This document shows, one piece after another, positions 23,480 to 34,397 of a stretch of 64,000 nucleotides of DNA. Within the stretch, counting starts at the first letter, position 1; the number at the start of each line of letters is the position of its first letter. The notes beneath the pieces are model-generated. The model did not search any database and was not told the origin of the DNA. It was given only the letters and a program-made list of their open reading frames with translations. The position numbers were made by a program, and so were the translations under genes. The stretch is from Dugong dugon (lineage: Eukaryota > Chordata > Mammalia > Sirenia > Dugongidae), in the NCBI GenBank assembly GCA_030035585.1, contig CM057462.1:96865234-96929233 (forward strand), written 5' to 3'.

Positions 23480-23760
23480 AAATGTAAAGCAGTTAGCAGA
23501 GTGTCTGGCATACAATCAGGAGTCAATAAACAGTTGTTGTTAGTCACCATCGTGTGCAGAGTAGAACTGTGCTCCACAGGGTTTGCAAGGCTGTGACCTT
23601 TCAGAAGCAGATCACCGGGTCCTTCTCCTAAGGTGCCTCTGGGTGGGTTTGAGCCCCCAACCTTTTGACTAGTAGTCAAGCGCTTAACCATTTGTGTCAC
23701 CCAGAGACTCCTTCAATAATCAGCAGATGTTAATTATTATTATTGTTGCTATTATGTAAT
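23480..23760 (+). repeat. MIR 3' end split by an AfroSINE
   Basis: 'gcagagtgtctggcatacaa' before the SINE and 'ttaattattattattgttgc' after it make up a MIR end. Confidence 0.65.
23534..23712 (-). mobile_element. AfroSINE in MIR
   Basis: 'gtgctccacagggtttgcaa' to the reversed head 'gtgtcacccagagactcc'. Flanks 'tcaataaacag' (23523-23533) and 'tcaataatcag' (23713-23723) are the target duplication. Confidence 0.88.
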
Positions 23761-23804
23761 AGTACCACTATCACTACCACCACTCCATCTCTATCGTGAC
23801 CACC

Positions 23805-23995
23805 CCCACATAAAGCACTTTCATATACATTATCCGTATTGCTCTTCCCAAGAATCCCTGAGTCAATTATTATCCCCATTTTACAGATGAGGAAAGTGAA
23901 GCTCACAAAGATTGAGTTTCTAAAATCACAGAACCAGAAAGTAGCAGAGCCAAGGCTCAATCCAGGTCTCTTATAAATCTCTTGTTCTTTCTGTA
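23805..23995 (-). repeat. MIR
   Basis: 'ttatccccattttacagatg', 'aggaaagtgaagctcac' and 'agcagagccaaggctcaat' give a reverse MIR. Confidence 0.85.
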
Positions 23996-24009
23996 ACAAA
24001 TGGTTGCCA

Positions 24010-24175
24010 GCTGCATAGCAAGCACATCCAAATCATCTGAGTGCTTTTAGATTCTTGGGGCCGATCCCAGACCTAATGAATGTCAACTGTCCAGTGGAAA
24101 AGACTATGAGTTTGTATTTTAACAGGTGCCTCATGCGATTCCAATGAGCTGCTGATGGGTGAAAAAGTGTAGTGT
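24010..24175 (+). mobile_element. MER5-type hAT fragment
   Basis: 'ccaaatcatctgagtgcttt', 'cgatcccagacctaatgaat' and 'ggtgcctcatgcgattcc' follow the MER5 order. This is an ancient non-autonomous element. Confidence 0.6.
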
Positions 24176-24299
24176 CTGTCTTGCCTCCTGGGTGACTAAG
24201 TACCTGCTTTACTCTCAACCCTGCATTCAGAACCATGAGGAAGGCATGTGTAGCCTTCTGCTCTCAAACAGCAATTACAATTACAAGGAACCAGAGAAA

Positions 24300-24770
24300 T
24301 AATACTAGCCAAGGTGAAAGAAGAGTGTACCACAGAAGACAGTGTTGGGATCTGCAGAAGTTCAGAGCAGGGGAGATCACAGACGGCAGGGCTAGGCAGG
24401 GAAGCCCACATTACAGAGAAGGGGAGATGCCGCTGGGCTTTGTAGAATGGGAAGAACTTCTAGGCAGAGAAGGGAATAGTATGAGATAGCAGATAAACTA
24501 GTCTGTGTAGAATAAAGGCGGCAGCCGGAAGTGAGCAGGAGAGGATGGGGCCATAATGTGAGCAGAGAAGCCACAGAGAGGAGAGTCCAGGCTGGTGGTT
24601 CAGAGGTACTGGCAGTTCTTGAGCAGAGGAGTAACATCCTGGAAGAAGAACTGAAGGATGACTGGTGCAGCAGTGCTATGTGGAATGAAGGGTTGGAGAG
24701 TGGAAAACCTGATATCTGCAAGCCCACCTAGGAACTTGCTAAACTGACTGAGATGCCCAGAGGACAAGGA
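24300..24770 (-). repeat. Probable L2, reverse strand
   Basis: 'cttgagcagaggagtaacat' near 24617 matches the reverse of a conserved L2 3' phrase. The flanks are diverged. Confidence 0.35.
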
Positions 24771-24949
24771 CTAGGTCTAGGGCTCTAGGGCACTGTCAAT
24801 CAGAACAGTGAGAAAAGGAGGCTATGAGATGGAAGTCTAACCTGAGTCCTCTCCCTCTACATGCTCTCTTCACCCTGTCACAGCTGTTTCCATGTGACTC
24901 ATAAACACTACATGCTAGACTGTAAAAATGGCCACAATTATTCCCCTCC

Positions 24950-25391
24950 TGCTATCTATGTCCCTTGCAATGTGATACTGCAATTCTTCTCATCAAGAGG
25001 TGGAACCTATATCATACCACATGAATCTAGGCTGGCCATATAACTTGCTTTAGTCAACAGAATGTGGTGGCAGTGATGCTGGGCCAGTTCTGAGCCTATG
25101 CCTCAATACACTTCTGCTGTCTTTTGTTACTCTGTCCAGCCACTATGTGGACAAGCCCAGGTTAGCCTGCAAGATGACGAAACACATAGCTCAGCCTCAG
25201 CCAACAGCCTGACAATCCTCAGAAACAAAGCCTGCACTTGACAGCAGACACACGAACAGCCCCAACTGAAACCAGAAAAATCATTCAGCCCAAAGTACCA
25301 GCCTACCAAATTATGAGTTAAATAAATTGTTATTTCGAGCCACTAAGATTTGGGGTAGTTTTGTTATGTAGCAAAAGCTAACTGATACACA
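24950..25391 (+). mobile_element. MLT1-like MaLR LTR, ancient
   Basis: It ends 'gccactaagatttggggtag' then 'ctaactgatacaca', the terminus typical of MLT1-group (ERVL-MaLR) LTRs, and the left part follows the same family. It is a solo, decayed fossil of ancient mammalian age. The left boundary is approximate. Confidence 0.6.
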
Positions 25392-26436
25392 CTGCAAATA
25401 CTAGTATCACCATAGTATCAGGAAACAATGCCACATGAAGCCCCAGAAGCTTTTTCACTTAAAAAGTCCATTATTTTCCTAGCTCTAAAGGAAGGTTTCT
25501 ACTACTACAGAACTGTTATCTCACAAGAATCACATTTAGGTTAGATGAGGGATGAGACAAAAAACAGAGCAGTTAAGGGTAGAGCTCTAATATGCTGTAG
25601 CTCTGGCCAATTTTCATTACAACACAGTGCAAGGGACTGTCTGAATTCTTTGGCTAAAGTAATACTTTATTGTTTTGGATACTGCTTGAAACAAGCAGAC
25701 CATCAACAGGGGCCTGGAAACAGTTTCATTACAAAAAAAAGTTTTTATTTCAATAGTATTTGGCAAGTAATCATGGATCTTTTTCCTGCCCATGTTCTTA
25801 GCAAAAGAACATGGATTGCTTTGTTTTTTTAAGGCATGGAAACATCCTAAATCATTTTGGAGAGAGAAAAAGTGTGAATAAATAGACGTCTAATCATAGT
25901 ACTAGTAGGGGTAAATCTAACTTAGAAGTGTGAATATCATTTCAAAATAATGTCAAACAGTCACTGTGTTTTAAAAAATGGAAGCAAACTTACCAGTGAG
26001 ACTCTGTGTGGCCCAGCGTTGTCAGGTTTTAAGCGGTGGAATGAATCTGAAACAGAATTAAACAAACATTCCATAAGTAAACCATGTCTGAAAAGGGTAT
26101 ACTTTAATCCCAAATGACTACCATAATATTGATCATTTATCCTTATAGTTAAAGATTAGCAATGCCTTTTCTGGCTCCTGATAGAATAGGGAGAGTTTTT
26201 GTCTACATATTTCAACTTCCTGAAGAGAATACATTCTCTCATCTGCTTCAGGGAGTCCTGAAAGTCTGAGGCTGGTATAACTATAAATGGCAGTATTTTT
26301 GTCCAAACCTCTCTAAGTCAGTGGAGGCCTCGCTAGTTGTTGCTTTTGCCTTGGCCCCTCAACCTCTTCTACCAGGGCCTGCCCGTGGCTCCCTCTGTGG
26401 AACCAGTTTAAAAACTGGGCATCCAGACTAACTTGT
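25392..26436. other. Unique stretch holding a candidate exon
   Basis: No repeat recognised. AT-rich, with the splice-bounded segment at 25994-26046 on the minus strand as its only gene-like signal. Confidence 0.4.
25994..26046 (-). CDS. Candidate 53-bp internal exon, gene not recognised
   Basis: On the minus strand, 'tgtttaattctgtttcag' is a sound acceptor at the right edge, and CTG followed by 'gtaagtttgc' is a near-consensus donor at the left edge. Two frames contain stops. The third, beginning after two bases, is open and reads SFHRLKPDNAGPHRVSL, ending on a codon boundary. A 53-bp exon is not a multiple of three, so skipping it would shift the frame. The surroundings are free of repeats. 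I do not recognise the peptide or the gene. A chance exon-like string remains possible. Confidence 0.4.
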
Positions 26437-26640
26437 AGGAGCTCTGCTGGTGCAATGACTAAGTACTCGGATGCTAACTGAAAGGCTGGCGGTTTGAACC
26501 CACCAGCCACTCTGCAGTGGCAGAAATGACCTGGCAATCCGCTCCTATAAAGATTACAGCCTTGGAAACTCTACAGGGCAGTTTTACTTGTCATATAGGG
26601 TCACTATGAGTTGGAATCGACTTGATGGCACACAACAACA
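26437..26640 (+). mobile_element. AfroSINE
   Basis: From 'aggagctctgctggtgcaat' with B-box-like 'ggtttgaacccacc' to 'ttgatggcacacaacaaca', a tail of the RTE class. Confidence 0.88.
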
Positions 26641-26750
26641 GAGTAAACTTTAAAGGGTGATGGGAGGGGTGCAAAAAGCTTTCCAATAGTGACCATCTGA
26701 TCACATAAGTCACCACACATTTTGTTTTACCGATAATGGTGAAATTAGGG

Positions 26751-27435
26751 CAGTGCTGCCCAACAGAAATATAATACAAACCACATATTTAACTTCAAAA
26801 TTTCTAGTAGCAACATTAAGTAAAAAGAAACAGGTGGAATTAATTTTAATAACATTTAATTTATTCAGAATATTATCATTTCAACATGTAATCAATATAA
26901 AAAATTATTGATTAGATATTTTATATCCTTCTTTTTGTACTAAATCTTCAAAATTCAGTGCATCTTAACTCAGACAAACCACATTTCAAGTACTCAATAG
27001 TCACACATGAATATGGAAGACCAACAAAGAATCGAAGCCTTTGAATTATGGTGTCAGTAAAGAATAAATATTGAATATACCATGGACTGCCAAAAGAACA
27101 AACAAATCTACCTTGGAAGAAGTACTGCCAGAATGCTCCTTAGAAGCAAGGATGGCGAGACTACGTCTCACATACTTTGGACATGTTGTCAGGAGGGATC
27201 AGTCCCTGGAGAAGGACATCATGCTTGGTAAAGCAGAAGGTCAGCAAAAAAGAGGAAGACTCTCAACGAGATGGACTGACACAGTGGCTGCAACAATGGG
27301 TTCAAGCGTAACAACAATCATGAGAATGGTGCAGGACCGGGCAGCGTTTTGTTCTGTTGTACATAGGGTTGCTATGAGTTGGAACCGACTTAACAGCACC
27401 TAACAACAATAGTCACGCATACTGGACAGCAAAGG
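26751..27435 (+). mobile_element. hAT-type non-autonomous element, split by RTE
   Basis: Starts 'cagtgctgcccaacagaaat' and ends near 'tactggacagcaaaggtcta', an imperfect inverted end. Internal 'tcatttcaacatgtaatca' and 'catttcaagtactcaatag' follow a widespread mammalian MER-class hAT repeat. The RTE at 27008-27407 interrupts it. Confidence 0.65.
27008..27407 (+). mobile_element. RTE/BovB-type LINE 3' end
   Basis: Only the last 400 bp remain. An open frame from 27071 (MNIPWTAKRTNKSTLEEVLP onward) matches the RTE C-terminal region, with YFGHVVRRDQSLEKDIMLGK. It ends 'cacctaacaac'. A 12-bp target duplication, 'aatagtcacaca' (26996-27007) and 'aatagtcacgca' (27408-27419), defines the insert. Confidence 0.92.
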
Positions 27436-27579
27436 TCTAGGGAATCTATTCTTGGCTTTCAGGTACAGCATGGCACCAAAGCAGTCCAATGCATATGGAG
27501 GTTTCATATACATCTATTTTCATTCTCCTGTAATTCCTCATTACCCCCTTCGGTGATGCCATTTTAGTAGAAATAATAA

Positions 27580-27835
27580 TGTAATAAGAGCAGACACTAT
27601 ACAGAATTTACTATATGCCAGAAACTGTTCTCATCACTTTCTTCGGTTATCACAATTGACTCTCACAGTAACTTCATGAGATAAATATATTATCACCCTC
27701 ATTTTGTAAATGAGGGCACTGAGGCACACAGAAGTTAAGTAATTTACCCGTGGTTATAAGGCAGTGACAGAGTTGGGATTCTAATCTAAGCAGTCTGCCT
27801 CCTGAGCCCATACTCTTAATCACTATACTCTCAAT
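27580..27835 (-). repeat. MIR
   Basis: Long reverse MIR: 'tttactatatgccagaaact', 'gagggcactgaggcacac' and 'cagtctgcctcctgagcc'. Confidence 0.85.
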
Positions 27836-28439
27836 TAAATTATATACCACAAATAAGATAATTACTTTAAATTTTAATTATAACCATTGAATGACCCAAG
27901 TCTGCTCATGATACCTGGTTAGGTAATAATGGTGATGGCAGATGGGAGAGTTATAGGACATGCTAACAAATTAGGTTAAGAACAATTTGGGGTAGGAACA
28001 CGAAAACCAAAAGCAGGCCTGGGGTCAGAAAGAAGTCATTTGATCTAGGGCCTCGGTTGGATGACTGGTGGGAATGAAGGGAGAAGTTAATGTGGGGTCT
28101 ACAGAAAATCCAGTCTTCACGCTTTTTCTGAGGGAAGGCTCTATTGCTTTCATCAGATGCTCAAAGGGGTCTGTAAAATATCCCTGAATCTATTTTAGCA
28201 GGAGCAGAGAGAGAAGAAGAACCAAGTATAAAGGAATTAAGAAAAAGAATACTTTTCAGTTTATTAATTCATGGGTCCCAAAGAACTCATACCCAGTAAG
28301 CAAAATCAGATCTGCACACTCCAACTCCCTACCCAAACCACAGGGAAGCAGGCTAGCCAGCAACACTGTTTGGAATCAACAGACTGTGGGCTGAGGCCAC
28401 TGTGGGGCACTGCCGCCCAGACCCACAAGGCAAGCCCTG
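27836..28439. other. No gene recognised
   Basis: Unique sequence. The plus frame at 28271-28510 has no known domain and runs into L2. Confidence 0.35.
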
Positions 28440-28740
28440 AGCCTGCTGAACGTCCTTCAGTGGCTTCTCCAGGTTTTCGGGTCAAATCCAAGCTCCTCAG
28501 CCCTGTCTAAAAGCCTTCTGTGAACTCGTGCCTGCCCTCCTTCCTTGGCACTTTCCCACAGGCACTGAGTCCTTCAGCCACAAAGACCTAAACACCCCAC
28601 GCTCTCTACTCCACTGTGCCTTTGCTGATTCTGTTCTTTCTGCCAAACATATCCTTTCCCTACAGTGCCAGCCTGTCTTCAAGTCTCAGGTCAAGTGTCA
28701 CTACTTCTAGGAGTCTTTGTGAACTCCCCTGGCTGGGTTA
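28440..28740 (+). repeat. L2 3' region
   Basis: 'cttcagtggcttctccagg', 'tgtgcctttgctgattctgt' and 'ctcaggtcaagtgtcac' lie in the L2 order. Confidence 0.8.
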
Positions 28741-28835
28741 GGGCAACTTCTCCACAGTAACAGAAGTAAAGTAGTATTCACTCAAATCCTTTGACAATTT
28801 ACTACTACATTATTCATAAGAGGATGTGGAACAAG

Positions 28836-29995
28836 GGATGTCACTGCTGATGTCAGACGGATCTCGGCTGAAAGCAGAGAATACCAGAAAGATGTTTCCC
28901 TGTGTTTCACTGACTCTGCAAAGGTATTTCACTGTGTGGATCATAACAAATTACGGATAACATTGCGAAGAACGAGAATTCCAGAATACTTAATTGTGTT
29001 CGTGTGGAACCTGTACTTAGACCGAGGCAGTCCTTTGAACAGAACGAGGGGATACTGTGTGGTTTAAAGTCAGGAAAGGTGTGTGTCTGGGTTGTATCCT
29101 TTCACCATACTTATTCAATCCGTATGCTGAGCAAATAATCTGAGACACTGGACTATGTGAAGAATGTGGCACCAGGACTGGAGGAAGACCATTAACAACT
29201 TGCGATATGCAGATGACACAACCTTGCTTGCTGAAAGTGAAGAGGGCTTGAAGCATTTACTGATGAACAAAAATCCTCACAACTGGACCAAATAAGCAAC
29301 ATCATGATAAACTGAGAAAATATTGAAGTTGTTAAGTATTTCATTTTACTTAGACCCACAATCAATGCCCATGGCAGCAGCAGTCAAGAAATCAAATGAC
29401 ATATTGCACTGGGCAAATTGGCTACAAAACAAAACAAAACAAAAAAAACCCTGTGGCCGTTGAGTCAATTTCAACTCATAGTGACCCTATAGAGATCTCT
29501 TTAAAGTGTTAAAAAGCAAAGATGTCACTCTGAGGACTAAGGTGTGCCTGACCCAAACCATGGTGTTTCAATCACCTCATATACATGTGAAAGTTCGACT
29601 GAAGACCGAAGAAGAATTGATGCCTTTGAATGATGGTGTTGGCAAAAAATAGTTAATATACCATGGACTGCCAGAAGAATGAACAATTTTGTCTTGGAAG
29701 AAGTACAACCAGAATGCTCCTTGGAAGCAAAGATGGCAAGACTTCGTCTCATGTACTTTGGACATGTTATCAGGAGGGACCAGACCCTGGAAAGGACATT
29801 ATGCTTGGTAAAGCAAAGGGTCAGTGAAAAAGAGGAAGACCCTCAACGAGATGGACTGACACAGTGGCTGCAACAGTGAGCTCAAGTATAACAATAATTG
29901 TGAGGACAGCACAGGACCAGGCAGTGTTTCGTTCCATTGAACACAGGGTCGCTATGAGTCAGAATCGACTCAGTGGCACCTAACAACAACAACAG
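28836..29995 (+). mobile_element. RTE/BovB-type LINE, 5'-truncated
   Basis: Parallels the copy at 21695. The LRYADDTTLLAES catalytic motif C lies near 29199-29237, and the C-terminal region (YFGHVIRRDQTLER) near 29756-29797. Several frame changes and stops mean no product. It ends 'ggcacctaacaacaacaaca'. A SINE fragment sits inside at 29432-29493. Confidence 0.88.
29432..29493 (-). repeat. AfroSINE tail fragment inside RTE
   Basis: A-rich 'aaaacaaaacaaaacaaaaa' followed by the reverse tail 'cgttgagtcaatttcaactc' and 'tagtgaccctatag'. Confidence 0.8.
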
Positions 29996-30090
29996 CACTG
30001 CTGACGCTAATACTACATCCTAGGTGACTACTATTACTACTACTGATAACAATAATAAAAGCTGATTTTTACGGAGATAATGTGCAAGGT

Positions 30091-30293
30091 GAATCCTGGG
30101 TGGTGCAAATGGTGAAGTGCTAACACTAACTGGAAGACTGGTGGTTGAAACCCACCCAAAGATACCTTGAAAGTAAGGCCTGGCGATCTACTTCCAAAAG
30201 ATTACAGCCTTGAAAACCATACGGAGTAGTTCTAGTCTGCACACATAGGATCGCCATGAGTCGTAATCGACTCAATGGCAACTAACAACAACA
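30091..30293 (+). mobile_element. AfroSINE in MIR
   Basis: Complete SINE with the RTE-class end 'ggcaactaacaacaac'. Flanks 'aatgtgcaaggt' (30079-30090) and 'aatgtgtcaggt' (30294-30305) are the target duplication. Confidence 0.9.
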
Positions 30294-30325
30294 AATGTGT
30301 CAGGTACTATTCCAGGTGCACGTAA

Positions 30326-30527
30326 CGACACAACAACAACAATCGACTCAACGGAAAGGTGGGCAGTTCAAACCCATCCAGGGACTCCGTGAGAGAAAGA
30401 CCTGGCAATCTCCTTCCGCAAAGACCACAGCCAAGAAAACCCTATGGGGCAGCTCTACTTTGGAACACAGAGGGTTGCTATTAGTCAGAATGGGCTCAAC
30501 GGCACCTAACAACACAACAACAACAAT
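30326..30527 (+). mobile_element. Second AfroSINE in the same MIR
   Basis: Starts with a stray tail piece (acacaacaacaacaatcgac), then 'aaaggtgggcagttcaaacc' and a body ending 'acctaacaacacaacaacaa'. The head is incomplete. Confidence 0.8.
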
Positions 30528-30679
30528 CCTATGAAGTTAAGTTCTTTTATTATTCCATTTTGCAAGTGAGCAAACTGAGGTACAGAGGTTAAGTCATTAG
30601 CCTAAGGTTACAGTGCTTATAAGTGGCAGAGCCAGACTGTGAAGATTGTCTGGTTCCAAAGTTTACACTCTTAATATAG

Positions 30680-30900
30680 CTACTCCATACCTGTCTTCCA
30701 TTATGTTCCACTGCCCTCTGCTCTCACTGCCCTTGTACTACCCTGTTATTGCATGTATCATCCTGCATTTCAACTTTTTGTCAACTGGTCCTTCTCCCCA
30801 CTTGATTGCAGAATCCCTGAAGGCTAAGAATGTGTCTAATTCATCTTTGTCTCTCCAGGACCTAGGATAGTGTTAGATATACAACAGATGTTCAATAAAA
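30680..30900 (+). repeat. L2 3' end
   Basis: 'catttcaactttttgtcaac', 'gcagaatccctgaaggctaa' and the end 'agatgttcaataaaagc'. Confidence 0.6.
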
Positions 30901-31849
30901 GCACACGTTGGAAAAACACTAGAACCGTATTGGAAGGACAAAGGGAAGGGGGACGGGGCTATAAACTCAAGTCTAATAAAAACACACTGGGGAAAAAAAA
31001 GTCTCTGAATATGTACTTTAACAAAGTAAGCTTTAACTTCATCTTTTAAACCCAGCCAGTGCCAGCAGGATGATCACTTCCTTGGTCTGTTCAGTATGAG
31101 AGAGAGAGAAGTAACCCAGAGCTTGGCAGGCCTGACCATACCTCCAACAAGTCCATTGGCTTCATTTTACTTTGCACACGGATCTAAGTAATAACACGCC
31201 CTCTGAAAATCTGGCTGGCCATTAGAAAGGAATGCCAGAAAAAAACACTTCCCTTTTTAAAAAATGCAATATTCAAGGAAAAAGGACACAAAGTTCTATT
31301 TCTTAAAGTTTTCTTGGTTTCAAATAACTTTTTATATAAGTCTATTTCAAATATTTATTTATTTTTACAGGAGCCACATGTTGTAAATCTCTCTCGCTGC
31401 CCTGGCATGACTTTGTCATTCTTTACCCTGAAGTTCCATAATATGTTTCTTTCCATCACAATCTAAACTCCCCTTGGAGGGATGTGAAAAGTGACCTTGG
31501 AGGAGGACACGCTCCTCTTTCTGTAACAGTGGGGAGGACCATCGTTTCAAGATCTGGGACATACATGGACCTATAGGGAGAAAAGGCACTCTTTCTAGCT
31601 CATGTCAGAGACTGCATCAGGACCCTGGCCCAGCCTAACAATTCACAGATAAATGCAATTAGCCATAACATCCACCCTTCCTATTGCATCCAAAATGTAA
31701 AAAAAAAAAAAAAAAAAAACCCACTAACATCTCATGTATACAGATACCATCAGCATACCTTATTAGAAACCAAATTATAATTCTGTATTTTGACTCTTGC
31801 TATACAGCTTATCCCCACTTGCAGTTAAAAATGCAATAAACATTAATTT
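30901..31849. other. No gene recognised; poly-A at 31699-31719
   Basis: AT-rich unique sequence. The A-run has no recognisable retroelement upstream. Confidence 0.4.
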
Positions 31850-32480
31850 AGCAATTACTGAGAGGTTTACTAGTGCAAATTATGTGCCAGGCACTGTGGT
31901 AGGTGCTGGAGATACAGCAGTGAATGAGGTAGACAAGGTGTCTGATTTACGGGCGCTTACATTGTATGGGAAACAGAAAATAAATGAGTATACAAATAAG
32001 TACATAAGACAATTTCAAACAGTAACTAGTTCTACAAATTTTTCATGCAAGCAGGGAGTGGTGTGACCTAATGAAGAGTTTAACAAGGCCTCGTTGGCAG
32101 CTGTATGGGGAAGAGACTGGAAGGGGACAGAGGAGATTGACAGTGACCCATAACGAGGCCACTGCAGTTATCCAGGTGAGACAGGATGCACTATGGCCTA
32201 GGGTACAGCAGTAGAGATGGAGAGAAGTGGGCAGATTCAGTATGGGTTTTGGAGGCAAAACAATTAGGACTTGCTAATGAATGGATGTCAGGGATGAGGG
32301 AGAAGCAGCACTCAAGATGACTCCCAGGTGTTTGGCTCAAGCAACTGGGTCAACAATGGCTTGATTTACTGAAGGAGGAGAAACAGATTGCAGGAGAAAA
32401 GAAAATCAAGAATTCTGACTTGACCTTGTTAAGGTTGAGAAATCCAAGTGGAGACGTCAAGAAAGCAGTTTAGAAGTTTT
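31850..32480 (-). repeat. L2, long reverse copy
   Basis: 'tatgtgccaggcactgtggt', 'ggtgctggagatacagcagt', 'cactgcagttatccaggtga' and 'gatgactcccaggtgtttgg' follow the reverse of L2. Confidence 0.7.
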
Positions 32481-32481
32481 G

Positions 32482-32670
32482 AACTGTGCTGTGCAATACA
32501 AAACCACTAGCCACACGTGGGTATTTAAATTTAAATACAATTAAAAACTCACTGCCCCAAGTTGCAAGAGCCACATTTAAGTGGTCAAATAGCTACAGAA
32601 GTGACTACTGCATCAGACAGTACAGGTAGAGAACATTTCTATCATTGCAACAGTTCTACTGGACAGGGCT
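32482..32670 (+). mobile_element. hAT-type non-autonomous element
   Basis: 'aactgtgctgtgcaatacaa', 'ccactagccacacgtgggta' and the end 'gttctactggacagggct', related to the element at 26751. Confidence 0.6.
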
Positions 32671-32792
32671 TATCAGAATGTACACGATAACCTACCTGTT
32701 GGACTCCTTTCATTGCTACAAAGTTTGCTGCAAGTATAAAATACAAAATGACAGCCCTGGGAGGAATTTAGCTGTGAACGGCAATTGGGTTC

Positions 32793-33295
32793 TGTCTTAG
32801 TCATCTAGTGCTGCTACAACAGAAATACAAGTGGATGGCTTTAACAAAAAGAAACTTATTTTCTCACAGTCTAGTAGGCTAGAAGTCCAAATTCAGGGTG
32901 TCAGCTCCAGGAGAAGGCTTTTTCTGTCAGCTCTGGAGGAAGGTCCTTCTCATCAATCTTCCCTGGACTAGGAGCTACTCCGCACAGGAACCCCGGGTTC
33001 AAAGGATGCGCTCTGTTCCTGGTGCTTCTTTCTTGGTTTATGAGGTCCCCAACTCTGTGCTTGCTTCCCTTTCCTTTTATCTCTTGTAAGATAAAAGGTG
33101 GTACAGGCCATACAGCAGGGAAACTCCCTTTACATTGGATCAGGGATGTGACCTTAGTAAGGGTGTTACAATGCCACCCTAATCCTCTTTAACACAAAAT
33201 TACAATCATAAAATGGAGGACAACCACACATACTGGGAATCATGCCCTAACCAAGTTGACACACATTTTTAGGGGACACAATTCAATCCATGACA
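32793..33295 (+). mobile_element. Solo MaLR-type LTR
   Basis: A 503-bp LTR with TG at the start ('tgtcttagtcatctag') and CA at the end ('ttcaatccatgaca'). It is flanked by the perfect 5-bp duplication 'ggttc' (32788-32792 and 33296-33300). The family is ERVL-MaLR (MST/MLT1 kin), probably an afrotherian lineage. It is a fossil with no internal region and a moderate age. Confidence 0.85.
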
Positions 33296-33374
33296 GGTTC
33301 TGATCTAAGAACACATTCATTTCTAGTCTCACTTTTATCCTCTAAGAAATAATATATACGTTGTGGGAGAGAGG

Positions 33375-33490
33375 AACAAACACTGGGTTGATGGACCTGA
33401 ATTCCTGTCTTCACTACCAGTGACTTTAAGCAAATCACTTAACATATATGCCTCAACTTCCCTCCCTACAAAATGAGGTGTTACCCGGAA
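33375..33490 (+). repeat. MIR fragment
   Basis: 'gggttgatggacctgaattc', 'gactttaagcaaatcactta' and 'ctacaaaatgaggtgttacc'. Confidence 0.65.
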
Positions 33491-34397
33491 TGGACATATT
33501 GAACAGTATGTTGGAGAATGTTTCCAGATCTGGACACATCTCTGTTCTTTAGACAGGTCTATTATGTTTTCACTTGCAAATTCTGATACATTATCTCAAA
33601 TGGCAAAACAGATGTAGAAAAGCCTTTGAAAGATATAAAGCACCCTAGTGCTGAGATAAAAGGTACATGTTCCATAAAGACAGGCAAAGTTGAAAGATAT
33701 ATACCCTGTACCTCAAGTCCATTGGAGATATCTGTCTTTTATAAGTAAATGTTGGCAGGGCTCCTGACTTGATAAGGTAATGCTGTATGTTTCAAAAAAT
33801 CAAGTCTTGAGCCCCAAAGGTAAAAGACGGTTGGAACTAAGATGGTGACATTTTGCAGCATTGTACAAGGGCTTCTGTCCCAGAGAAAGGTGCACCCCAA
33901 GAGGGTGAAGTGGCTTACTTTATCCAAATGGCAGCACCTCATCATCTCGGCCTTGAGATAGGCTTCTTCCTGGCTGGAAGAGCTGATTTAGGCTGTTCAT
34001 TAGGAGAAATTCCTCTACTTGGTCTCTGTTCTTAATCTACCAAGAGCTTCTAGGGGCTTAAAAATTAATTTTTTAATTGAGGAGCTGGTACTGTATGTCC
34101 TCAACTAACTTGTGGATAGGCTGGGGGAAGTATTCTGACAATGCCAAGGTCGGTGTGAAATTTTAAAAATACACATGTATTCCTACTTTGCCAAACTTTA
34201 AGAAAATATGTAAAAAGTGAGAACAGTAAATTGAAATTTTATACTCAACATATTAATTTTCCACTTTACGACTGAAAAGTCAATGTAATTTTAAAAGGAT
34301 AGCAAGCTTCTTTGAAATTTACCCATATATCCACCATCCTAGTGCTGCTATCTATTTTTGCCTGTTACCCAACAGATATGTGTTTTTATGACTATAG
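33491..34397. other. No gene recognised
   Basis: AT-rich unique sequence. Short frames at 33739-34035 show nothing known. Confidence 0.35.

Larger units (their letters stand above)
30045..30680 (-). repeat. MIR split twice by SINEs
   Basis: MIR parts at 30045-30090, 30294-30335 and 30530-30680 ('tattccattttgcaagtgag', 'gtggcagagccagactg') are separated by two AfroSINEs. Confidence 0.75.

Noticed and set aside
28843-30003. 'cactgctga' on both sides of the RTE copy as a target duplication
   Set aside because: The left copy is also present in the RTE at 21695, so it belongs to the element and the match is chance.
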